From assembly GCA_947498645.1 (NCBI GenBank), contig CANMKS010000001.1, positions 1,960,032 to 2,024,031 on the forward strand: a stretch of DNA of 64,000 nt, given 5' to 3'. The notes under the pieces were generated by a model that did no database searches, was not told where the DNA came from, and saw nothing but the letters and a program-made list of their open reading frames with translations. Shown here in pieces: positions 16,638 to 24,955 of the stretch (position 1 is its first letter; every line of letters begins with the position of its first letter). The position numbers and the translations under genes were made by a program. The DNA is from an uncultured Paracoccaceae bacterium. GTDB lineage: Bacteria; Pseudomonadota; Alphaproteobacteria; Rhodobacterales; Rhodobacteraceae.

Positions 16638-16892
16638 ATGTCTACGCAACTGATCTTAATCCTAGGCTACTTGTCGTCCACCTTCCTCTTGGGTTTGGCC
16701 CTTGGCTGGCTCATTTGGCAATTCGGTCGCTCCAAGGAATTGGAGTCGATGGCGGCTGATACACAGTATTGGAAGCAGCGCCTTGAGCAGTCCCGTTTCG
16801 AACGCAATATCGATTTGGATCGGGTAACAGCGCTCGAAACTGAACGGGACAATCTGAAACGGCGTCTGAAGTCGGCCGCATCCGGCAATTAG
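16638..16892 (+). CDS. small membrane protein with C-terminal coiled coil
   Basis: 84 aa from ATG 16638 with GGAGTAACC just upstream; an earlier in-frame start has no such site. One transmembrane helix (residues 5-28, LILGYLSSTFLLGLALGWLIW) is followed by a charged coiled coil (residues 32-80) ending in the cytoplasm or periplasm. The architecture echoes the coiled coil of the preceding OmpA protein, and the two may interact. No family recognised. Confidence 0.72.
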   Translation: MSTQLILILGYLSSTFLLGLALGWLIWQFGRSKELESMAADTQYWKQRLEQSRFERNIDLDRVTALETERDNLKRRLKSAASGN

Positions 16893-16913
16893 AAATGACA
16901 GAGTTCTCTGATC

Positions 16914-17300
16914 ATGACCATTTCCTCCGTCTATCAAAAGCCCCTGGATGCGACGCCGTCCCCTACAAAGAAGCACGATCTCATGAAGCCAGAATCTGAA
17001 TGCGGTATTAAGTTACCAACCAACTATCATGAGATTATCTTGGGTGCTTTGTTCGTTGGACTAGGGCAGATGGTGCTTTTCCTGGGCGCACCCAAGTTTT
17101 ACGCCTTGTTGTCCAAGGATAGCGAGAACATCAGCACCGGTCCTGCAACGAATGACTTCCCGGTAGAGGCGTTGAGACCGCTCATGCAGTGGCTCCTTGA
17201 AAACGTTGGCGCATTTGGTGCATCTTCCCTGGTTGCAGCTGCTGGCATAGGGTTCATTTTTCTGGGGTGGAAAGAGTTTTTGAGCGACAAACTCGATTAA
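16914..17300 (+). CDS. hypothetical two-helix membrane protein
   Basis: 128 aa starting 21 nt after the previous gene. A polar N-terminal 38 residues precede one transmembrane segment (about 40-62, IILGALFVGLGQMVLFLGAP) and a second near the C-terminus (about 102-122, SSLVAAAGIGFIFLGW). It is the last member of the four-gene envelope cassette and could form its inner-membrane part. No family recognised; alternative start at the Met near residue 24 is possible. Confidence 0.62.
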   Translation: MTISSVYQKPLDATPSPTKKHDLMKPESECGIKLPTNYHEIILGALFVGLGQMVLFLGAPKFYALLSKDSENISTGPATNDFPVEALRPLMQWLLENVGAFGASSLVAAAGIGFIFLGWKEFLSDKLD

Positions 17301-17386
17301 GAAACCTGCACGGGAAAACGCGCTGGGCTGTGCAAACACTAACCTAGAATGCGCAGAGTGGTGTCCGGCGCTTATCGCCAGTAACA

Positions 17387-18415
17387 CTACGACACAGCTG
17401 CACTGGATCTCCGTTGAATAAACTCTGGTGCGCAGTTCAAACTCCCAAAATGGCCCGAAGCAGGATCAATGATTGCAGAGACCAATGCGTTGCCCGCTTC
17501 TTGTCCTATGCGACGTGCAGGCAGCCGCACAGTTGTCAATGCAGGTTCGATTTCCGAGGAACCCTTGAAATCGCCAATGCCAACAACCGTGACATCATCC
17601 GGAACCGAAAGCCCGCTTGCAGTCGCCCCGTAAAGCGCGCCGGTCGCAAGAATATCGTTGCCGCAGATCAGCGCCGTAGGGCGATCATCCTGAGTGAAAA
17701 GCGCCCTTGAATCCTGCTTTGAGTCAGAGATGCTGTAAACGGTTTCTAGCATCCATTCCTCTGGAACCTCGATCCCGGACGCGCGCAATGTATCAAGAAC
17801 GATTTCCCGCCTCGCCAATGCGCGATCATTCCCGTTGGTTGGGGGAAACATGCAGGCAATACGGCGATGGCCAAGGGCAAGGACATGCTCTGCGATAAGC
17901 TTGCCCGCTTGTTCGTTATCCGCCCCGATTGATGGAAATCGTGAGGTCGCAGAGTAGTTCCACATCAAGACGCAAGGAATTTCCTGACTGTCGAGCAGTT
18001 GAAAGACAGCCTCGTCATGGTCCAACCCGGTCAGGACAACGCCATCAACGCGATGTTCAAGGAACTTGCGCAAGATCGCATATTCGCGTTGCAGGTCATA
18101 TCCATGCGACGCCAGCAGAATGGTAAAACCTTGTGTCGAGACTGTATCGGAAAAGGCCTGAACCACCTCTGCAAAGATTGCGTGGTCCAAGGTTGGCACC
18201 AGAACACCAATGGTTCCAGACCTGATCCCATGAATGGTTTGCGCGGCCCGATTGCGGATGTAACCTGTCCTGCGCACCGCGGAATCGATCCTCTTGCGGG
18301 TGGCGGATTTCAACAGCTCTGGGTGGTTGAAATAGCGTGACACTGTCGATGGGGACACGCGCGCCGCTTTTGATACGGTGAAAATATCTGCTTTTTTCGG
18401 CTTACTATCAGACAC
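17387..18415 (-). CDS. LacI-family transcriptional regulator of the adjacent tct-sau genes
   Basis: 342 aa. The N-terminal HTH (FTVSKAARVSPSTVSRYFNHPELL) and the hinge with GTIGVLVPTLDHAIFAEVV are standard for LacI proteins; the periplasmic-binding-like core with QDDRPTALICGNDILA and DDVTVVGIGDFKGSSEIEPALTTVRLP follows. It is transcribed divergently from tctABC-sauS-sauT with a 99-bp gap containing an inverted repeat, so it most likely represses that operon in the absence of its ligand, perhaps sulfoacetate or a derived intermediate. The effector is inferred from context only. Confidence 0.92.
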   Translation of the reverse strand: MSDSKPKKADIFTVSKAARVSPSTVSRYFNHPELLKSATRKRIDSAVRRTGYIRNRAAQTIHGIRSGTIGVLVPTLDHAIFAEVVQAFSDTVSTQGFTILLASHGYDLQREYAILRKFLEHRVDGVVLTGLDHDEAVFQLLDSQEIPCVLMWNYSATSRFPSIGADNEQAGKLIAEHVLALGHRRIACMFPPTNGNDRALARREIVLDTLRASGIEVPEEWMLETVYSISDSKQDSRALFTQDDRPTALICGNDILATGALYGATASGLSVPDDVTVVGIGDFKGSSEIEPALTTVRLPARRIGQEAGNALVSAIIDPASGHFGSLNCAPEFIQRRSSAAVS

Positions 18416-18439
18416 TTAATCCACCACATCAGCGATTTT

Positions 18440-18467
18440 ATGAAAACATTTGCAAAACTATTTTCAT
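18440..18467. promoter_or_regulatory. candidate LacI-family operator in the divergent promoter
   Basis: ATGAAAA (18440-18446) and TTTTCAT (18461-18467) form a perfect 7-bp inverted repeat around the central palindrome TTTGCAAA (18449-18456). The wider half-sites GCGAT...ATGAAAA and TTTTCATCGC extend the symmetry. The site lies between the LacI gene and tctA. Confidence 0.5.
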
Positions 18468-18514
18468 CGCTTAGCGTAAATGGTCAAGCCTAAGTTTGGG
18501 AGGCATTGGGCCAG

Positions 18515-20044
18515 ATGGAATTCCTGTATTACATGGGCGATGTGTTCACCCCGATTAACTTCGGGCTGCTATTGCTGGGGACCATCGGTGGTCTGATCTT
18601 GGGTGCGACGCCCGGACTATCGCCGACCATGGCCGTGGCCTTGCTCATTCCGTTTACCTTTCAGCTTGAGCCGCAGCAGGGTCTGATCCTTCTGGGCGCT
18701 GCCTACACCTCTACCGTTGCCGGTGGTGCGGTCAGTGCGATCCTGCTGAAAATTCCCGGCGCGCCTGCCAATATCGCCACCACGCTGGACGGTCACACGA
18801 TGGCGATGAAAGGCGAGGGGGCAAAAGCCCTGCAACTGTCGTTTATTGCATCGGCCATTGGTGGGGTCTTTGGCGTCTTGCTATTGATCTTTCTGACGCC
18901 GGTATTGGCACAATGGGCGCTGGCGTTTGGTCCGTCCCATCTGTTCTGGCTGGCAATCCTCGGCGTTACCGTGATCGGGACACTCGATTCAAGCTCGGTC
19001 GTGAAAGGTCTGTTGTCGGGCTGTATCGGCCTATGGCTGGCCACGATTGGCTTTGATGACATCATGGGCGCGCAACGCTTCATCTTTCACCCCGCGGTGA
19101 GCGGAGGCATCAATGTGATCCCCGCGTTGATCGGCCTCTTTGCCATTCCGCAGGTGATCACAATGTTCACAAAGGGCCGGTGCAGTGATGACGCAGAGAT
19201 CATCAGCGTCCAGAAACACCCGATCCGCCTTGCCTTTGTCGAGGTTTTCAAGCGCAAGACTGCACTTGCCATCGGAACGATCACTGGCTCTATCATCGGT
19301 CTGATCCCCGGCGTGGGCGGGCAGATTGCCGGGCTCGTTGCCTATGACCAGTCCAAGAAATTCAGCAAAGAAAGCGAGAAATTCGGGACCGGGCACAGCG
19401 AAGGTGTGATCGCAGCCGAAAGTGCGAACAACGCGATGGTTGGCCCGTCACTGGTGCCATTGCTGACGCTCTCGATACCGGGTTCGCCGACCGCGGCGGT
19501 TCTGCTGGGCGGTCTTTTGATCCACGGCATTTTTCCCGGCCCCGATCTGTTCATGAACTACCCGCAGGTCGCATGGACCTTCATCGACTCGATGTTGATT
19601 GGCCAGGTGCTGATGTGCATCTTCGGGCTCTATATCGCCGGTTTGGCGGCAAGCGTCGCACGGGTGCCGCATGCGGTGATGGCTGCAATCGTTTTGGGGC
19701 TTGCTGTTTTTGGTAGCTACTCTGTCCAGAACTCTATCGGCGACGTTTACGTCATGGCGACCTTGGGTCTGGCGATGTACTTTCTAGAGCGGTTTGGTTT
19801 CTCGGCGGCGCCGCTTGTCCTTGGTCTGATCCTTGGCCCTATCGCAGAAGCGAACTTTATCCAGGGCTCAATGATCGCAAATGCAACAGTGGGCACCGGA
19901 ACCTACTTCTTTACCGGTTGGCTCAACTGGCTGTTGATCCTGATCGTGCTGGCATCAATCACCTACTCGGTATGGATGGAGATCATGGCCCGCCGCTATA
20001 CCACCAAAGACGATGCTGTCGCAAAAGAAGAGGCACTGTCATGA
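18515..20044 (+). CDS. tctA: tripartite tricarboxylate transporter large membrane subunit TctA
   Basis: 509 aa from ATG 18515 with GGGAGG 11 nt before it; a TTG at 18506 lies too close to that site. The protein is a polytopic TctA: PGLSPTMAVALLIPFTF, the signature GLIPGVGGQIAGLVAYDQSKK, and SGSPTAAVLLGG-like LTLSIPGSPTAAV segments. It forms the proton- or sodium-driven channel for a carboxylate bound by TctC. The stop overlaps the tctB start (ATGA at 20041). The order here is tctA-tctB-tctC, the reverse of the classic Salmonella tctCBA order. Confidence 0.93.
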   Translation: MEFLYYMGDVFTPINFGLLLLGTIGGLILGATPGLSPTMAVALLIPFTFQLEPQQGLILLGAAYTSTVAGGAVSAILLKIPGAPANIATTLDGHTMAMKGEGAKALQLSFIASAIGGVFGVLLLIFLTPVLAQWALAFGPSHLFWLAILGVTVIGTLDSSSVVKGLLSGCIGLWLATIGFDDIMGAQRFIFHPAVSGGINVIPALIGLFAIPQVITMFTKGRCSDDAEIISVQKHPIRLAFVEVFKRKTALAIGTITGSIIGLIPGVGGQIAGLVAYDQSKKFSKESEKFGTGHSEGVIAAESANNAMVGPSLVPLLTLSIPGSPTAAVLLGGLLIHGIFPGPDLFMNYPQVAWTFIDSMLIGQVLMCIFGLYIAGLAASVARVPHAVMAAIVLGLAVFGSYSVQNSIGDVYVMATLGLAMYFLERFGFSAAPLVLGLILGPIAEANFIQGSMIANATVGTGTYFFTGWLNWLLILIVLASITYSVWMEIMARRYTTKDDAVAKEEALS

Positions 20045-20505
20045 CCGATCTACCCCGCAATCAGCATATTGTTGCATCCGGCCTGATAGCGGTTGTCGGC
20101 CTGAGCATTGCCTACATCAGCTTTACGCAGGAACCGGCGGACGCTTTCATATTTCCGCGCCTGATTTCATCTGTCTTCGCTGTCTTGGCGATCTGGACCT
20201 TTGTAAAGGCCATCCTGGGGCGAACAAAGGTCGGCAATGGGATCAGCGGTGCCGCGATGCGCAACATGCTGCCCGGTTTGATCGTGGCGATCATCTATGT
20301 CTATTGGGCCGCCAAGGCGCTTGGTTTCTATACGGCCACGACGATTGCCTTTTTTATCCTGCTTTCACTTTACGACCCGGCCCCGCATTCAGAATTGAAA
20401 AGCTGGGTCAAGCGTCTGTTGATCACCGCCGGTTTCATGGCGGTCATGTACGGTCTTTTCGCGCAACTGCTGAATGTCTTCACACCGCGAGAGATTTTTT
20501 TCTGA
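20041..20505 (+). CDS. tctB: tripartite tricarboxylate transporter small membrane subunit TctB
   Basis: 154 aa, starting at the ATG that overlaps the tctA stop; the frame is open upstream but lies inside tctA. Four hydrophobic segments (about residues 10-27, 38-58, 75-100, 125-145) fit TctB. It partners TctA in the inner membrane. Confidence 0.88.
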   Translation: MTDLPRNQHIVASGLIAVVGLSIAYISFTQEPADAFIFPRLISSVFAVLAIWTFVKAILGRTKVGNGISGAAMRNMLPGLIVAIIYVYWAAKALGFYTATTIAFFILLSLYDPAPHSELKSWVKRLLITAGFMAVMYGLFAQLLNVFTPREIFF

Positions 20506-20543
20506 ACCGCAAAGGCGGCAGAGTTAACCCTAGGGAGGATACT

Positions 20544-21515
20544 ATGAAAAAATGGATTGCAGGGGCCGCATTGGCCTTGGCCACAATGACGGGAACGGCG
20601 TTCGCTGACGGTCATGGCGATTATCCGGAACGGCCAATCATGATGATGGTCAGCTATGGCGCTGGTGGCGCGACGGACTTTCAGGCGCGCATCGTGACGA
20701 TGACAGCCGGCAACGAAGATGCGCTTGGCATGCCAATCGCAATCGTTAACCGCCCCGGTGCGGGTGGCCGTGTCGGATGGAACTGGTTTGCGACAGAGGC
20801 AGAGGCCGATGGTTACACGCTTGGTGCCTACAACATCCCGCACTTTGTGGCACAGTCTATCGAGGGTGGGGTGTCCTACTCGTCAGAGAGCTTTGAGCCG
20901 ATCGCAAACTGGGGTGCAGACCCGGCTGTGTTTGTCGTTGGTGCCGATAGCGAATTCAATTCGATGGAAGACGTGGTCAACTATGCCAAGGAAAACCCAG
21001 GTGGTCTGACTTTCTCTGGCGCTGGCCTCTTTGTGGGTCACCACATCGCAGCGCTGCAGCTTGAAAAAGCGGCCGGTGTGAAACTGGCCTATATTCCAAA
21101 CAACGCAGGTGGCGCAGGTGCGATGCGCGCCGTGATCGCGGGCGAGGTTCTGGGCGGCGTGAACAACCTGTCTGATGCATTCCGCGCGCAGGCCGCCGGG
21201 AACGTGAAAATCCTTGGGGTGTTCGACCTGGAGCGCAATACAGAATTCCTGCCAGACGTCCCGACAATGATGGAACAAGGCTTTGACATCGACAACGCAT
21301 CGGTCAACTTCCGCGGTGTCATGGTGCCCAAGGGTACACCACAACCGATCATCGACAAGCTGGCCGCGACCGTGCCTGCGATGTTCGAAAACAGCCGCGT
21401 ACAAAGCCGTATGGCGGCCGGTGGTTCGCCAATGCACATCATGACGCGCGACGAAGTGATTGCGATGTGGGCTGCGCGTCAGGAAACGCTCGAAGAGCTT
21501 CTGTCTGGCCTATAA
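20544..21515 (+). CDS. tctC: tripartite tricarboxylate transporter substrate-binding protein TctC
   Basis: 323 aa from ATG 20544, preceded by the strong site AGGGAGGATACT. Signal peptide residues 1-22 (KKWIAGAALALATMTGTAFA). The mature part begins with DYPERPIMMMVSYGAGGATD, the conserved TctC/Bug start where the P-x-R/G-G-x-x-D elements bind a carboxylate. NRPGAGGRVGW and PKGTPQPIIDKL are further family marks. It is the periplasmic receptor of the system, with sulfoacetate the probable ligand given sauS-sauT downstream. Confidence 0.92.
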   Translation: MKKWIAGAALALATMTGTAFADGHGDYPERPIMMMVSYGAGGATDFQARIVTMTAGNEDALGMPIAIVNRPGAGGRVGWNWFATEAEADGYTLGAYNIPHFVAQSIEGGVSYSSESFEPIANWGADPAVFVVGADSEFNSMEDVVNYAKENPGGLTFSGAGLFVGHHIAALQLEKAAGVKLAYIPNNAGGAGAMRAVIAGEVLGGVNNLSDAFRAQAAGNVKILGVFDLERNTEFLPDVPTMMEQGFDIDNASVNFRGVMVPKGTPQPIIDKLAATVPAMFENSRVQSRMAAGGSPMHIMTRDEVIAMWAARQETLEELLSGL

Positions 21516-21522
21516 ACCGAAT

Positions 21523-21550
21523 GCGCAGCACCCTCTCTGGGGTGCTGCGC
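21523..21550 (+). terminator. 11-bp hairpin between tctC and sauS (attenuator or mRNA stabiliser)
   Basis: GCGCAGCACCC and GGGTGCTGCGC form a perfect 11-bp stem with a 6-nt loop, 8 nt after the tctC stop. No T-run follows and the sauS ribosome site comes just afterwards, so it more likely stabilises the binding-protein mRNA or reduces read-through than fully ends transcription. Such hairpins are common behind periplasmic binding protein genes. Confidence 0.6.
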
Positions 21551-21572
21551 CCTCAAAAACAGGTAACGCCCC

Positions 21573-22976
21573 ATGAATTCCATTGATCCCATCGCTGAGG
21601 TTGAAGCCATCGTCGCCCGTGCGCGTACGGCCCAAAACGCCTTTGAGCGTCATGGATCACAAAAGGCCTATGACCGTGCAGCGCAAGCCGCAGCTTGGGC
21701 GATCATGGAACCCTCTCGCAACCGCCATCTGGCGGAACTCGCGGTCCAGACGACGGGTCTGGGAAATGTGCCCGACAAGATTACCAAGAACCATCGCAAG
21801 ACGCTTGGTCTGATGCGCGATATCCAGCACGCAAAGACCCATGGTATCATCAGCGATGATCCAGCGACCGGCATCACCGAGGTCGCGCGCCCGATCGGTG
21901 TGATCGGGGCGGTTGTGCCGTCCACGAACCCCGGTGCAACGCCTGCGAATAACGTCATCAACGCTCTTAAATGCGGAAATGCAATTGTCGTATCGCCATC
22001 ACCAAAAGGTGTGCCAACCTGCGAGGCATTGCTGGGCTATATCCACGCAGAATTCGATAAGCTGGGCATTGACCGTGATCTGGTCCAGATGATTCCGGGG
22101 CGCGGATCAAAGGAAAAGACCCAGCGCCTATTGGAAATTGCTGATCTGATTGTCGTCACAGGCAGCCAGAACAACGTCAAACGGGCCTATACATCCGGCA
22201 CGCCGGCGCTGGCCGTTGGGGCTGGCAATGTGGCGGTCATTGTCGATGAAACCGCAGACCTGGCTGCGGCTGCCGAGAAGATAAAAGCGTCCAAGACCTT
22301 TGACAACGCGACCTCTTGCTCGTCCGAGAATGCAATCGTTGTTGTCGATGAGATATATGATGCCTTTGCCGCCGAAATGGCCCGCACTGGTGGCGCGCTG
22401 ATCAGGGATGAGACCAAGGTTACCTCGAAGCTTTGGGTGAAAGGTCACCTGAACCCCCAAGCGATTGCGCAAGACGCAGACAAGATGATTGCAGCCCTTG
22501 GCCTGACTGATGAAGTGCCACCTGACACCGCCTATATCGCGGTCGAGACGACAGGCATTGGCCCCGAACACCCGCTGTCGGGCGAGAAACTAAGCCGTGT
22601 TCTGACAGTTTATCGTGCGAAGGACTTTGACGATGCTGTCCGCATAACCCATGCAATCGAAACGCACCAAGGGGCGGGTCACTCCGTTGGCCTGCATACA
22701 CAAACCCAAGACCGGCCGCTGATACTTGCCAAAGCCATCCCCACCAGCCGCGTGATTGTGAACCAGGCACATACCTTTGCGACGGGTGGTTCCTTTACCA
22801 ACGGCATGCCGTTCTCATTGTCGATGGGCTGTGGGTCTTGGGGTGGCAATTCAATTGATACCAATCTGCACTGGCGGCATTTCATGCAGACCACCAAGAT
22901 TGTCCGAGAGATCCCCGCCAATGAACCAGCCGTCGAAGATATCTTTGGCGATTATTGGAGTGAGGCCGGCCAATGA
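21573..22976 (+). CDS. sauS: acylating sulfoacetaldehyde dehydrogenase-like protein
   Basis: 467 aa. CoA-acylating aldehyde dehydrogenase: PIGVIGAVVPSTNPGATPANN (residues 107-127), nucleophile Cys249 in FDNATSCSSENA, and SMGCGSWGGNS near the C-terminus. SauS reduces sulfoacetyl-CoA to sulfoacetaldehyde. The name rests on the overlapping CoA-ligase gene (4-nt overlap at 22973-22976) and the carboxylate importer upstream, which reproduce the SauS-SauT pairing. A related dehydrogenase for another small acid aldehyde is possible. The next step, Xsc, is not in the window. Confidence 0.72.
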   Translation: MNSIDPIAEVEAIVARARTAQNAFERHGSQKAYDRAAQAAAWAIMEPSRNRHLAELAVQTTGLGNVPDKITKNHRKTLGLMRDIQHAKTHGIISDDPATGITEVARPIGVIGAVVPSTNPGATPANNVINALKCGNAIVVSPSPKGVPTCEALLGYIHAEFDKLGIDRDLVQMIPGRGSKEKTQRLLEIADLIVVTGSQNNVKRAYTSGTPALAVGAGNVAVIVDETADLAAAAEKIKASKTFDNATSCSSENAIVVVDEIYDAFAAEMARTGGALIRDETKVTSKLWVKGHLNPQAIAQDADKMIAALGLTDEVPPDTAYIAVETTGIGPEHPLSGEKLSRVLTVYRAKDFDDAVRITHAIETHQGAGHSVGLHTQTQDRPLILAKAIPTSRVIVNQAHTFATGGSFTNGMPFSLSMGCGSWGGNSIDTNLHWRHFMQTTKIVREIPANEPAVEDIFGDYWSEAGQ

Positions 22977-24460
22977 TATTTGAAGCGGCGGCACCACCCA
23001 AGGGCACCGTAAAAGATTGGTTGGACGCGCGGGCGTCAGAAGATGGCACTGCCATTGTTTTCCCCGAAACACGCGAAACTCTTGGCTGGCGCGCGTTGCG
23101 TGATCAGGCGCGCAGTATGGCGCAAGGGCTGATCGGGCGCGGGATCAAACAGGGCGAAAGCGTCGCCATCGTCCATCCAAATGGACGAGAAGGGGTCTTG
23201 TCAGTTTATGCCGCGCTTTATGGCGGCTTCCGGGCGACGATGATCAATCTGGCAGCTGGCCCCGATGCCATCGCCTATGCGCTCGCACATAGTGGCGCGC
23301 AATTTGCCTTCGTCCACGACAGCCAAACCGACGCGATTGCCAAGGTCGCCCCCGCAGACATGCAAATGATCACCCCTGCCATACTGCAGGAAAAGGCAGA
23401 TATCCCCGCTTTCACAAGCAACCAACATGCGCTCTTGATGTATACATCCGGCACAACCGGACAGCCCAAAGGCGTTGTGCATTCCCATGCCAGCCTTCTG
23501 GCCGGAGGGTGGACAACCGCGATCGCACATGACTTGTCGCGCGCGGATCGAGGGTTTTGTGTGCTGCCGATCTATCACATCAACGGGCTATGCGTCACGA
23601 TGATGGGCGCGCTTGTTTCAGGCGGGTCACTGGCGATGACTGCGAAATTCTCGGCCAGCAAGTTTTGGAATCAGGCTGACGAGGCAAAAGTCACTTGGTT
23701 CTCGGTCGTGCCAACAATCATTAGCCACCTTCTTCACAATGAAGCGGACCCGGCGCGCGAAGTCCTCGAACGGCTCAGGTTTGGCCGTTCTGCTTCATCG
23801 GCCTTGGCGGTCGAAACGCAATCTGCATTCGAAGAGCGGTTCAACGTCCCCATCATAGAAACGATGGGCCTGACAGAAACAGCCGCGCAAATACTGTCAA
23901 ACCCGCTTCCGCCCGGCGTCCGCAAAATTGGATCGCCTGGGGTTGGTTACGGCAATGAGGTCTGCATTTTTGGACCCGACCTCGCGCCCGTACCACCCTT
24001 CCAAGAGGGAGAGATCGCAGTCCGCGGTCCCAATGTCATGGTTGAATACCTGCATGATCCAAAAGCAACCCAAAAGACATTTGCTGGCGAATGGCTGCGT
24101 ACCGGCGATTTGGGGCATGTTGATGAAGATGGTTACGTCTTTGTAACTGGTCGCTTGAAAGAGCTGATCATCAAAGGTGGCGAAAACATCGCGCCGCGCG
24201 AAATTGATGAGGTTCTCTACTCTGAACCCGACATCATCGAAGCGGCCGCCTTTGCGCGGTCTTGCAAGAACTATGGCGAAACGGTGGAAGCAGCGGTCGC
24301 CGTCAAACCAGGATCGCAGTTGTCAGAAAAGGCGCTGATCGCACTTTGTCAGGAACGCCTCGGGAAATTCAAATCACCTGACACCATTCATTTCTTGCCG
24401 GAGTTGCCAAAAGGGCCGTCAGGTAAGATCCAAAGGCTAAAATTGGCCGACCTCGTCTAG
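22973..24460 (+). CDS. sauT: acid-CoA ligase, probable sulfoacetate-CoA ligase
   Basis: 495 aa of the adenylate-forming family: P-loop MYTSGTTGQPKGVVHSH near residue 155, MGLTETAAQI near 302, the GEWLRTGDLGHVDEDG hinge, and the C-terminal catalytic Lys in GPSGKIQRLKL. It should form an acyl-AMP and then an acyl-CoA. Its overlap with sauS and the TTT importer upstream point to activation of an imported small carboxylate, most likely sulfoacetate. The assignment to sulfoacetate is contextual; motif inspection alone gives only acyl-CoA ligase. Confidence 0.7.
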   Translation: MIFEAAAPPKGTVKDWLDARASEDGTAIVFPETRETLGWRALRDQARSMAQGLIGRGIKQGESVAIVHPNGREGVLSVYAALYGGFRATMINLAAGPDAIAYALAHSGAQFAFVHDSQTDAIAKVAPADMQMITPAILQEKADIPAFTSNQHALLMYTSGTTGQPKGVVHSHASLLAGGWTTAIAHDLSRADRGFCVLPIYHINGLCVTMMGALVSGGSLAMTAKFSASKFWNQADEAKVTWFSVVPTIISHLLHNEADPAREVLERLRFGRSASSALAVETQSAFEERFNVPIIETMGLTETAAQILSNPLPPGVRKIGSPGVGYGNEVCIFGPDLAPVPPFQEGEIAVRGPNVMVEYLHDPKATQKTFAGEWLRTGDLGHVDEDGYVFVTGRLKELIIKGGENIAPREIDEVLYSEPDIIEAAAFARSCKNYGETVEAAVAVKPGSQLSEKALIALCQERLGKFKSPDTIHFLPELPKGPSGKIQRLKLADLV

Positions 24461-24703
24461 CGTGACATGTTGAACGTACCCACACATCCGCTTGTGTCGC
24501 AACGCCGCTGGCCGGGAAAGACATGCGAACAGGCACGCTCACGGCAACTGCGACCCGCCCATTCCGAAGAAAAGAGGCACGATGACAAACCACGGATGAC
24601 TGGCATTATCTACCCATATCGCATTTGTTCGTCATTTTTCGATCGGGCGAGATCTGCGCATCTTGACCTCAAATCGCAGGTGGAATAGATGCCCTAGAAG
24701 GTC
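24461..24703. other. 243-bp spacer between sauT and tRNA-Gly
   Basis: Nothing identified. It should contain the end of the sau transcript and the promoter of the tRNA gene, but no clear hairpin or promoter elements were seen. Confidence 0.35.
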
Positions 24704-24777
24704 GCGGGCGTTGTGTAATGGTAAGACCTCAGATTTCCAATCTGATGATAGGGGTTCGATTCCCCTCGCCCGCTCCA
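24704..24777 (+). tRNA. tRNA-Gly (anticodon TCC)
   Basis: A full cloverleaf can be drawn: acceptor stem GCGGGCG/CGCCCGC, anticodon stem TCAGA/TCTGA with loop TTTCCAA (anticodon TCC at 24736-24738), T arm GGGG-TTCGATT-CCCC, and an encoded TCCA 3' end. It reads GGA and GGG glycine codons. No adjacent integrase or repeated 3' end was seen, so no sign of an integrated element here. Confidence 0.95.
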
Positions 24778-24955
24778 GAAATTCTTTTCCACCACAATGC
24801 TGACAACATGAATGCATCGGCGCTGCTATGTAATTGACTTGAATGGATTTTGAGGGCTGCGGCCTCAAAGCCGGCTAGAAATTCAGTAGCGGTGCCAGCA
24901 ATGGTCAGGCGTCATCAAGGGCGCCAATGCTGAAAATGGGCCTGCCACTTCCACC

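Noticed and set aside
20013-20543. Open frame running into tctC from within tctB
   Set aside because: It overlaps tctB in another frame, and the signal peptide with strong ribosome site starts at 20544.
24704-24777. tRNA-Gly as an integration site
   Set aside because: No integrase gene or duplicated 3' end of the tRNA was seen in the surrounding sequence.
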